Of a stretch of 47,936 nucleotides of DNA, positions 8,452 through 17,333 are shown piece after piece. A model generated the notes under the pieces. That model was not told the DNA's origin. It saw only the letters and a program-made list of their open reading frames with translations, and ran no database searches. Numbering within the stretch: position 1 is the stretch's first letter; each line of letters begins with the position of its first letter. Source of the stretch: an uncultured Clostridia bacterium (GTDB taxonomy: Bacteria; Bacillota; Clostridia; TANB77; CAG-508); assembly GCA_934130975.1 (NCBI GenBank), contig CAKOYU010000013.1, positions 1-47,936 of the forward strand, written 5' to 3'. A program made the position numbers and the translations under genes.

Positions 8452-9693
8452 ATGATTTATTTGAGATTTTCAGAAAGAGAAGGAGAGCAAATCAAGTTTG
8501 CAATAATTAATGAACCAGAATGGGATCAGGAACTAAAGGAAATATTCGAAAAAGAATATAGTGAGGAGATAGCTAAAAAATATTTAAGTGAGTTTTCAGA
8601 AATACTTGACAATGAGATAGGTTTCCCAGAAGAAATAAATTACTTGAATTCTACTAGTAATACATTTTTTAAATATTCAGCAAAAGAAGGAAAATGGAAA
8701 GATACTCATAAAGGAATATCTGATTATACAGTATTGCATGATAGTAAATATTGGGAATGCTTTATAGAGAAACATCGGCATTATAAGAAATTATTGCCTG
8801 TGTTAAAAGAGGCTGTAGAAAGAGTAACGAGTACAGTATTAGTTCCTTCGGAGGAAAGTTTTGAACCAATCAGGTCAATAAAAAAGTATGTAGATTCAGA
8901 AAGTTATAACAACGATTGTGAATATGTACAGAACGATATATTATGGAATTTAAAACAGTATTTTTCAGAAGGAATTGTTGAAGAAGTATATGATAGAATT
9001 TTAGATCGTTTATTTAAAAACGATGGGCGCGAAGATTATATAGTTATTTTCGAAGAAGATTCAATAATTGGAAAATTGGATAAAAGCGGGTTCAAAGCAC
9101 TTGAGATGGATGGATTTGAAAGAGTTTATGAAATGCTTCAGTATGAACTGGATGAACAAGATTTATCAGAATTTATGATTAGAATTAAAAACTTGTTTAT
9201 ATTTGGTAATGGTAATATAAAAATTCCAATAAAAAAGAAAGATCATCATAAAAATTATTATATTGAGCTTGAAAACGGAAGAACAGCTATTATTAATGAA
9301 AACAGGATTTTTTTAAGACTCGATAAAGACATCTTAAAAGAGATAGCAAATGTTCTTGACAAAAAGTTAAAGGTTACTAATAAAGGGACCCTTGAGCTTA
9401 AAGATGAGAACAATTATAAGATGATTAAGGAGTTAGACGATTATACAGGAAAAATAGAATTATACTTAGAAAAATATGAAATTAAAATCGACCTTCATTG
9501 TAAAATGAAACTTAGAAACTATGAGGATATTAAAGAATATAATACACTATCCAAACGAACTAAGATTTGTGTTCATAGTCTCGAATATTATTATAGAGAT
9601 AATTTTAGAGAGTGTAAAGAGTATTATATTGATGAAATTTCTAAACAGGATACATTAAAAAATAGTTGGCTCAAAGTCGAAATAGTACGGTAA
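8452..9693 (+). CDS. Unrecognised 413-residue soluble protein
   Basis: I do not recognise this protein. The start at ATG 8452 follows AAAGGAGG closely. It is highly acidic in the first 100 residues, has no signal peptide or membrane segment, and looks like a multi-domain alpha/beta protein. There are HKG, HRHYKK and CHK segments but no clear catalytic motif. Codon use is somewhat more mixed than in core genes. It is a single-gene unit with its own promoter and a perfect terminator. It sits between the protease and the peptide synthetase and reads toward the synthetase. No functional link to the synthetase can be shown. Confidence 0.75.
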   Translation: MIYLRFSEREGEQIKFAIINEPEWDQELKEIFEKEYSEEIAKKYLSEFSEILDNEIGFPEEINYLNSTSNTFFKYSAKEGKWKDTHKGISDYTVLHDSKYWECFIEKHRHYKKLLPVLKEAVERVTSTVLVPSEESFEPIRSIKKYVDSESYNNDCEYVQNDILWNLKQYFSEGIVEEVYDRILDRLFKNDGREDYIVIFEEDSIIGKLDKSGFKALEMDGFERVYEMLQYELDEQDLSEFMIRIKNLFIFGNGNIKIPIKKKDHHKNYYIELENGRTAIINENRIFLRLDKDILKEIANVLDKKLKVTNKGTLELKDENNYKMIKELDDYTGKIELYLEKYEIKIDLHCKMKLRNYEDIKEYNTLSKRTKICVHSLEYYYRDNFRECKEYYIDEISKQDTLKNSWLKVEIVR

Positions 9694-9708
9694 TAGTACA
9701 TAAAAAAA

Positions 9709-9739
9709 GGTACCGAATGCAATATTCGGTACCTTTTTT
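9709..9739 (+). terminator. Perfect Rho-independent terminator
   Basis: GGTACCGAAT (9709-9718) pairs perfectly with ATTCGGTACC (9724-9733), followed by six T residues. It insulates the synthetase operon from the upstream gene. Confidence 0.95.
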
Positions 9740-9790
9740 GGAAAAAAATAGCAATTTCACATAAAAAAACGACAAATTTATATAAAAAAA

Positions 9791-9840
9791 TTGCAAAATT
9801 TGACAAAAAATGCTACAATAAGAGAGTATGAATTATACTC
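9791..9840 (+). promoter_or_regulatory. Promoter and possible operator of the peptide synthetase operon
   Basis: TTGCAA (9791-9796) and TACAAT (9814-9819) are separated by 17 bp, with TGC before the -10 box. Immediately downstream is an inverted repeat, GAGTAT (9824-9829) and ATACTC (9835-9840), around the expected start of transcription. It could be an operator or a 5' hairpin. Confidence 0.7.
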
Positions 9841-9873
9841 AAGTATATAATTTTAAGAAGGATGTTAGGAAAA

Positions 9874-12800
9874 ATGGGGAATTTAACAAATGCTCAGAAA
9901 TCAATCTGGGTTACAGAACAGTATTATATTGGAAGCAGTATAAACAATATATGTGGAACTGCAGTAATACAAGAGAAAGTTGACTTCGACAAATTAGAAG
10001 AAGCCATAAAAATCGTGTGCCAAAAACATGACAACTTTTGGCTAGAATTTAAACTAAACGATGGAAATGTAGAACAAGTGCTATCTGAAAGAGAAGAAAT
10101 ACAGATAAGCACTGTTAGTATCGCGAGCGAAAAAGAATTAGAAAAAGAACGAGAGAAAATTGTAAGAACAACATTTAAATTAGAAAATTCAAAATTATTT
10201 AAATTTTATATCTTTAAATTTTCAAATGGTAAAGGGGCTTTTATGCTTAATATACACCATTTGATTTCAGATGCGTGGACACTTGCGCTTATTTGTAATG
10301 ACATTATCAAAACATATTCAAATCTAAAACAAAATCAAGAAATCGAAACAAAGGCTATATACTCTTATATAGACTATATTAAATCAGAAGAAGAATACCA
10401 AAAAAGCGAAAAATTTAATAAAGACAAACAATATTGGGTAGAAAGATTCAAAACAATACCAGAAGTAGCAACAATACAAGGAAGTAAAAAAGGTAAAGCA
10501 GATATAAGCAATTCAAAAGGAAAAAGGCAACAATATAAAATAAAAGAATCAGATGTTATAAAAATAAAGCAATATTGTAAAGAAAACAGAATATCATTAT
10601 ACAATTTCTTTATGGCTATTTATGCAATATATATAGGAGAAATTTCAAATTTAGATGAATTTGTTATAGGAACACCGATATTAAACAGAACAAATTTTAA
10701 AGAAAAACAAGCAGCAGGTATGTTCATAAATATGGCACCATTCAAAATTAATATGAATGAAGAATTAGATTTTAAGACATTTGTAAAAAATATAGCAATA
10801 GATTCTATGGATATGTTAAAACACCAAAAATATTCATATCAATGTTTATTAGAAGAGTTAAGAAAAAAAGATAGTAATATTCCAAATTTGTACAATATTT
10901 TATTATCATACCAAATAACTAATGCACAACAAACAGAAGGAAATATCCCATATGAAACAGAATGGACATTTAATGGATGCTGTGCAGAAAACATGGATAT
11001 ACAAATATATGATTTAAATGATACAGGAAGTTTAAATGTTGCATATGACTATAAAACAAGCATATATAATTCAAAAGATATAGAGAAAATTCATAAAAGA
11101 ATACTAAATATAATTAATCAAGTTGTTTTAAAAGAAAACATAGGATTAAAAGATATAGAAATAGTTACCCCAGAAGAAAAAGAAAAATTAATTATAGACT
11201 TTAATAAAACTGAACTTGAATATGATAAAAATATTCCATTTATAAAATATTTTGAAAAACAAGCAGAAGAAACACCAGAAAATATAGCAATTGTTTTTGA
11301 ATATAGAAATATGACTTATAAAGAACTTAATGAAAAAGCTAATAGTTTAGCATATGAATTAAGAAAAAATGGAGTTACCAATAATACTGTTGTTGGAATA
11401 TTAGTAGAACGTTCTTTTGAAATGTTAATATCAATGTTAGCAGTTCTAAAATCAGGAGGAAGTTATATACCAATAGCAGTAGATTATCCAAAAGATAGAG
11501 TACAATACATGTTAGAAGATAGTGATGCAACTATATTATTAACTAATCAAAACAGAAGAAATAAAGCAGACAAAAAGATAATTAATGTAAAAGATCCGAT
11601 CATCTACGAAAATCATAAAGAGAATTTAGAAAATATATCAAGACCAGAAGATTTGTCATATTTAATATATACATCAGGCTCTACAGGCACTCCTAAAGGA
11701 GTAATGTTAAAACAACAAAATTTAAGTAATTTCTATAATTCAATGAAAAATACAATCAATTACTTAAAAGATGGGAAAAATCATAAAATTTTATCTATAA
11801 CAACTGTATCATTTGACATTTTTGCATTTGAAACATTAATGTCATTAACAAGAGGCCTAACGGTTTATTTAACAAATGAAAATGGGCAAAAAATGACTCC
11901 AGTAATAGAAAGAACTATAAAAGAAAATGAAGTAGAAATAATGCAAACAACACCATCAGTAATGAAATTTCATTTAGAAAATTTAAATGATGAAAATAGT
12001 TTGAAAAGTTTAAAATATATAATGTTAGCAGGAGAGCCACTTCAAAAAAGTTTAGTAGAAAAAATAAAAAAGATAATTCCTAATGTAACAATTTATAATG
12101 GATATGGACCATCTGAAACTACGATATTCTCTACAGTAGCAGACGTAACAAATCAAAGTGAGATTACAATAGGCAAGCCAATACATAATACTCAAATTTA
12201 TATATTAAACAAAAATAAAAAGATATTACCACAAGGAAATATTGGAGAAATGTACATTTCTGGTGATGGTGTTGGAAAAGGATATATGCACAAAGAACAA
12301 CAAACTAAAGAGAATTTTATAGAAAATCCATTTATAGATGGAAAAATAATGTATAAAGTTGGAGACTTGGGAGAATTTGATAAAAATGGTGAAATTACTT
12401 GCCATGGCAGAATTGACAACCAAGTAAAAATTAGAGGATTAAGAATAGAATTACAAGAAATAGAAAAAAGAATGCAACCTGTTTACAATATTGCTGACTG
12501 TGCTGTCGTAAAAAAAGTTGTAAAAGGAAAAGATGCATTATGTGCATATTATGTGGAAAATGGACATGTAAGTAAATCTGTATTAAAAACTGTTTTATAT
12601 TCAAAGTTACCAGAATATATGGTGCCTCAATATTTTATTAAATTAGATAAGTTGCCACATACACCTAATGGTAAAGTCGATAGAAAGGCATTGCCAGATC
12701 CTTTTATTGAAGAAAATAGAGTGGAAATAGTTAAGCCAAGAAATGACATTGACAAAAAATTAGTAAATATAATCGAAAGAATGTTACATGTATCAAAAGT

Positions 12801-15800
12801 AAGTATAGAAGATACATTATTAGACCTTGGAGGAGATTCATTAACAGCAATTACATTATCAACCAAAATATTATCTCGTTTTAATGTTCAAATGAATATT
12901 AAAGATTTATTATCTAATTATACTATAAAAGATATGGCTGATTATATAGAAAATAATCAAAAACATGATATTTCAAAAATAAAGATTGAGAGAGTAAAAG
13001 AGCAAGAAACATACCCATTATCATCAGCACAAAAAAGAATATATTATAATGCCAAAATGATAGGAAATGATAATGTTGTTTATAATATGCCTGGAGGAAT
13101 TATTGTAGATGAAATATTAGACATAGAAAAAATAAAACAAGTATTTAATAAAATAATAGAAAGACATGAAATATTAAGAACGCAATTTACAATACAAAAT
13201 AATGAAATAGTACAGAAAGTATGCAAAAATATAAATTTTGAAATACCAGTTTATTATAATACAGAAAAAGAAATTCAAAAAATAATTAAAAATTTTTCTA
13301 AACCATTTAAACTAGAAGATGAAATGTTAATAAGAGCAGAGGTACATTTTATAGATGATAAAAGTACAATGTTATTAGTTGACTCACATCATATAATAAT
13401 GGATGGAATGTCATTAAATAATTTAATTATAGAGTTTGACAGGCTATATAATGGAGATGACCTAAAAAGACTTCCAATTCAATATAGAGATTATTCTGTT
13501 TGGGAAAATAATTATAATAATAGTGAAGAAATTAACGAAAATGAAAAATATTGGATTGAGAAATTTAAAAACTGTGAATTTGCACAATTAAATTTACCAT
13601 ATGACTATAAAATTTCTGCAAATAGAAGTTATAATGGTAAGAAAATATCTAATATTATCGATGAAAAACGTTTTAGAAAAATAGAAAGATATGCTAAAAA
13701 AATAGGTGCATCACCATATATGTTATTTGTGACAGCATTTTTAGTATTATTATATAAATATACAGGACAAGAAGAAATAATTTTAGGTAGTCCTATAGCC
13801 AATAGAGATAGACGAGAAACTAAAAGAATGTTAGGAATGCTTGTAAACAATATTGTTATAAGAGGACAAATCAACGAAAATGATACATTTGCAACATTTT
13901 TAGATAAAATAAAAGAACAAGTTTTAAATGACTTATCAAATCAACCATATCCATTTGATATGTTAGTAAAAAAGCTTGGAGTTAAAATGGATAATTCAAG
14001 AAATCCATTGTTTGATGTAATGTTTACATATCAAAATAAAGAAGAAAATATAGTAAAATTAAATGGAAAAGATGTAAATGTTTTAGAAATATACAATGAC
14101 ATTGCAAAATTTAATTTGCTATTAGAAATAAAACCAAAAACTCATACTATTAATATAGAATATTGTACAGATTTATTTAGAAAAGAAACAATAGTTAACT
14201 TTTTTGAACATTATATGTATATATTAGAACAGATATTGAACAATAGTGAAATCAAAATAAGTGATATAGATATTATAACTGAAAAAGAAGACAAAATGTT
14301 AGCAAAATTTAATAGTACAGAAGGAGAAATAAATCAAGATACAACAGCATATTTAATAGAACAGCAAGTTGAAAAAAATCCAGATAATATAGCGGTTATA
14401 TGTGAAGATAAACAAATAACTTATGGAGAATTAGATAAAAAAGCAAACAGCTTAGCAAACCATTTAATAAAAAATGGAATAAAAAATAATGACATAGTAT
14501 GTATAATGACAAATAGATCAATAGAGACAATTGTTGCAATGTATGCAATATTAAAAGCAGGAGGAGCATTTTTAAATATTGATCCAACATATCCATTAGA
14601 CAGAACAAAATATTATATAGAAAGCAGTAAAGCACAATATGTTCTAACACAAAAAGAATTAAAAGATAGAGTAAAAGAAATTCCAAATTGTATAGAAATA
14701 GACTTAGATAATGAAATTTATAACGGAGATTCAAGTAAACCAAATGTGGATATAAAAATGGAAGATTTATCATATTTAATATATACATCAGGATCAACAG
14801 GAGTGCCAAAAGGGGTAATGCTAAATCAAGTAGGATTAACCAATATGGCAAAAGCGATGACAAAAGCATTAGACTATTTACATGATGGAAAAGTCCATAC
14901 ATTATTATCAGTAACATCAACACCATTTGACATATTTGTTTATGAAATAATAGTATCATTAACACATGGACAAAGAATAGTAATGGCCAATAATGCAGAA
15001 CATAGAAATCCTAAATTATTAGAAAAATTAATGGAAAAATATAATACAGATGTTATGACAGTAACACCAAGTTTAATGAAAATAGTTTATGATAATAGAA
15101 GTGAAAATAGTCCATTAAAGTTAGTAAAAAATATGGTATTTGGAGGAGAACCGTTACCAGAAAAATTTGTAAAAGACTTAAAAGCTTTAGCAGATGATAT
15201 AACAGTATTTAATATATATGGACCGAGTGAAATAACGATATTATCAAATGTACAAAATTTAGATGGAGAACCAGAAATTACAACAGGTCCACCAATTATG
15301 AATACACAAATGCATATACTAGATAAAAATTTGAAAAGAGTGCCAATAGGTGTAGTTGGAGAAATTTATATATCAGGAACTCAAGTAGGCGTAGGATATT
15401 TAGGAAAGCCTGAATTGACAAAAGAAAAATTCTTGCCAAATAAATTTGGAGAAGGAAGAATGTACAAATCGGGAGATATTGGAAGATGGACATTTGATGG
15501 TAAGATTCAATGTTTAGGAAGAATAGATAATCAAATAAAATTACGTGGACTAAGAATAGAACTTGGAGAAATAGAAAGCAAAATGGAACAATACCCAGGA
15601 GTATCAGCATCAATAGTAAACAAAATAACCATCGAAGACAAAGAAGTATTATGTGGATATTATGTTACAGACGGAACAATAGATGTTACAGAAACAGAAA
15701 TAAAAAGTTATTTGAAAAAATATTTACCACAATATATGGTACCAAGTTATATAGTACATCTTGAAAAAATGCCATATACAATAAATAGAAAAATAGATAG

Positions 15801-17319
15801 GAAAGCTTTGCCAATGCCAAAATTAGAAGAAGATAGTTTTAAAGAAGTAGACCCAGACAAATTTGATTCAGATGAATTAAGACTACAACAAATATGGAAA
15901 AACATTTTACATTTAAAACATATTTCTTTAAATGATAACTTCTTTGACATAGGTGGAGATTCAATTTCTGCAATAAAAATGCAAATTGAAGCACTAAAAT
16001 ATAATTTTGATTTTGAATATGCTGATATATTTAAATATCCAACAATAAAAGAACTTGCAGGAAAGAAAAAAGATAAGGCAGAAGAAGATATAGCAAAATA
16101 TGATTATTCTGAAATTAATAAAGTTTTAGAAAGAAATAATATATCAAATATAGAAACAATAAAAAAATCCAAAGTAGGAAATATTCTTTTAATAGGAAGT
16201 ACGGGATATTTAGGAGTACATATATTAGATGAATATTTAAAAAGATATAGAGGAATAGCTTACTGTTTAGTAAGAAGAAAAAATAATGAAGAACCATTAG
16301 CAAGATTACAACAAAAAATTGTATTCTATTTCGGAAATGAGTACTTTGAAAAATATAAAGATAGAATACAAGTAATAGAAGGAGATATTGTTGAAAGAGA
16401 CTTTAAGCTATCAAAAGAAGACGATGAATTGATTAGCCAAAATATCACAACAGTAATAAATGCAGGAGCATTAGTAAAACATTTCGGAACAGAAAAATTA
16501 TTTAACGAAATAAATGTAAATGGAACGCAAAATGTAGTAGATTTTTGTAAAGCAACAGACAAAAGATTAATACACATCTCAACTATCAGTGTTTCTGGAA
16601 ATGGTGAAAAAGAAGAAAACATAGAAGAAACAGCAGACAATATCAATAATAAAAAAATATTCAAAGAAAATACTTTATATATTAATCAAAATATATCAGG
16701 AATATATACTGTAACAAAATATAAAGCAGAAATGATTGTATTAAAAGCAATAGAAGAAGGTTTGGATGCACAAATATTGAGAATGGGAAACATTACAAAT
16801 AGATATAGTGATGGAGTATTCCAACAAAATGTTGAAGAAAACGCATTTGCAAAAAGATTAAAATCATTTATAGAATTAGGAATATTTCCAGAATATTTAC
16901 TTGAACACGCAATAGAATTAGGACCAGTAGACTTTAGTGCAGAAGCGGTTGTAAAAATATTAGGATATAACAGTAAATGCAATGTATTCCATATATACAA
17001 TCCAAAGTTACTACCAATAAAATTACTAATAAACACTTTACACGAATTAGGAATTAGTATTGATGGCGTAGATAATGAAACAATGTCAAAAAAATTAACC
17101 GAAATTTTAAATGATGACTTTAAAAAAGAAATATTATCTGGTATAATACATGATATTGACTCAAATAAACAATTAATATATACTTCTAATGTAAAAATAG
17201 ACTATGAATTTACAGAAAAATATCTTGAAAAAATAGGATTTTCTTGGAAAGAAATTGACAAAGAATATATATTAAAATATATGGATTATTTTAAAAGAAT
17301 AGGATTTATAAAATATTAA
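9874..17319 (+). CDS. Two-module nonribosomal peptide synthetase with terminal reductase (C-A-T-C-A-T-R)
   Basis: The ATG at 9874 fits the ribosome site AAGAAGG better than the ATG at 9862, which abuts it. Positions below count from 9862. C1 has HHLISDA (His132-133), with Ala in place of the usual Gly. A1 has YTSGSTGTPKG near 603 and GYGPSETT near 748. T1 has LGGDS with Ser993. C2 has canonical HHIIMDG (1176-1182). A2 has YTSGSTGVPKG from 1641 and IYGPSEIT near 1785. T2 has IGGDS with Ser2034. The reductase has GSTGYLG at 2112-2118 for NADPH and YTVTK at 2282-2286 as the short-chain dehydrogenase Tyr/Lys pair. The N-terminal C domain suggests an acylated first residue, and the reductase suggests release as an aldehyde. 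By alignment to GrsA from memory, the tentative pocket codes are DIFQMAGIF and DIYTVGIIL; I do not assign substrates. There is no epimerase, thioesterase or phosphopantetheinyl transferase in the window. Confidence 0.95.
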   Translation: MGNLTNAQKSIWVTEQYYIGSSINNICGTAVIQEKVDFDKLEEAIKIVCQKHDNFWLEFKLNDGNVEQVLSEREEIQISTVSIASEKELEKEREKIVRTTFKLENSKLFKFYIFKFSNGKGAFMLNIHHLISDAWTLALICNDIIKTYSNLKQNQEIETKAIYSYIDYIKSEEEYQKSEKFNKDKQYWVERFKTIPEVATIQGSKKGKADISNSKGKRQQYKIKESDVIKIKQYCKENRISLYNFFMAIYAIYIGEISNLDEFVIGTPILNRTNFKEKQAAGMFINMAPFKINMNEELDFKTFVKNIAIDSMDMLKHQKYSYQCLLEELRKKDSNIPNLYNILLSYQITNAQQTEGNIPYETEWTFNGCCAENMDIQIYDLNDTGSLNVAYDYKTSIYNSKDIEKIHKRILNIINQVVLKENIGLKDIEIVTPEEKEKLIIDFNKTELEYDKNIPFIKYFEKQAEETPENIAIVFEYRNMTYKELNEKANSLAYELRKNGVTNNTVVGILVERSFEMLISMLAVLKSGGSYIPIAVDYPKDRVQYMLEDSDATILLTNQNRRNKADKKIINVKDPIIYENHKENLENISRPEDLSYLIYTSGSTGTPKGVMLKQQNLSNFYNSMKNTINYLKDGKNHKILSITTVSFDIFAFETLMSLTRGLTVYLTNENGQKMTPVIERTIKENEVEIMQTTPSVMKFHLENLNDENSLKSLKYIMLAGEPLQKSLVEKIKKIIPNVTIYNGYGPSETTIFSTVADVTNQSEITIGKPIHNTQIYILNKNKKILPQGNIGEMYISGDGVGKGYMHKEQQTKENFIENPFIDGKIMYKVGDLGEFDKNGEITCHGRIDNQVKIRGLRIELQEIEKRMQPVYNIADCAVVKKVVKGKDALCAYYVENGHVSKSVLKTVLYSKLPEYMVPQYFIKLDKLPHTPNGKVDRKALPDPFIEENRVEIVKPRNDIDKKLVNIIERMLHVSKVSIEDTLLDLGGDSLTAITLSTKILSRFNVQMNIKDLLSNYTIKDMADYIENNQKHDISKIKIERVKEQETYPLSSAQKRIYYNAKMIGNDNVVYNMPGGIIVDEILDIEKIKQVFNKIIERHEILRTQFTIQNNEIVQKVCKNINFEIPVYYNTEKEIQKIIKNFSKPFKLEDEMLIRAEVHFIDDKSTMLLVDSHHIIMDGMSLNNLIIEFDRLYNGDDLKRLPIQYRDYSVWENNYNNSEEINENEKYWIEKFKNCEFAQLNLPYDYKISANRSYNGKKISNIIDEKRFRKIERYAKKIGASPYMLFVTAFLVLLYKYTGQEEIILGSPIANRDRRETKRMLGMLVNNIVIRGQINENDTFATFLDKIKEQVLNDLSNQPYPFDMLVKKLGVKMDNSRNPLFDVMFTYQNKEENIVKLNGKDVNVLEIYNDIAKFNLLLEIKPKTHTINIEYCTDLFRKETIVNFFEHYMYILEQILNNSEIKISDIDIITEKEDKMLAKFNSTEGEINQDTTAYLIEQQVEKNPDNIAVICEDKQITYGELDKKANSLANHLIKNGIKNNDIVCIMTNRSIETIVAMYAILKAGGAFLNIDPTYPLDRTKYYIESSKAQYVLTQKELKDRVKEIPNCIEIDLDNEIYNGDSSKPNVDIKMEDLSYLIYTSGSTGVPKGVMLNQVGLTNMAKAMTKALDYLHDGKVHTLLSVTSTPFDIFVYEIIVSLTHGQRIVMANNAEHRNPKLLEKLMEKYNTDVMTVTPSLMKIVYDNRSENSPLKLVKNMVFGGEPLPEKFVKDLKALADDITVFNIYGPSEITILSNVQNLDGEPEITTGPPIMNTQMHILDKNLKRVPIGVVGEIYISGTQVGVGYLGKPELTKEKFLPNKFGEGRMYKSGDIGRWTFDGKIQCLGRIDNQIKLRGLRIELGEIESKMEQYPGVSASIVNKITIEDKEVLCGYYVTDGTIDVTETEIKSYLKKYLPQYMVPSYIVHLEKMPYTINRKIDRKALPMPKLEEDSFKEVDPDKFDSDELRLQQIWKNILHLKHISLNDNFFDIGGDSISAIKMQIEALKYNFDFEYADIFKYPTIKELAGKKKDKAEEDIAKYDYSEINKVLERNNISNIETIKKSKVGNILLIGSTGYLGVHILDEYLKRYRGIAYCLVRRKNNEEPLARLQQKIVFYFGNEYFEKYKDRIQVIEGDIVERDFKLSKEDDELISQNITTVINAGALVKHFGTEKLFNEINVNGTQNVVDFCKATDKRLIHISTISVSGNGEKEENIEETADNINNKKIFKENTLYINQNISGIYTVTKYKAEMIVLKAIEEGLDAQILRMGNITNRYSDGVFQQNVEENAFAKRLKSFIELGIFPEYLLEHAIELGPVDFSAEAVVKILGYNSKCNVFHIYNPKLLPIKLLINTLHELGISIDGVDNETMSKKLTEILNDDFKKEILSGIIHDIDSNKQLIYTSNVKIDYEFTEKYLEKIGFSWKEIDKEYILKYMDYFKRIGFIKY

Positions 17320-17333
17320 AGGAGAAACAAAAG

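Noticed and set aside
14396..14965. Leucine-rich frame antisense to the second A domain
   Set aside because: Long minus-strand frames rich in Leu, Phe and Ser arise from AT-rich codon use in the synthetase. None has a ribosome site.
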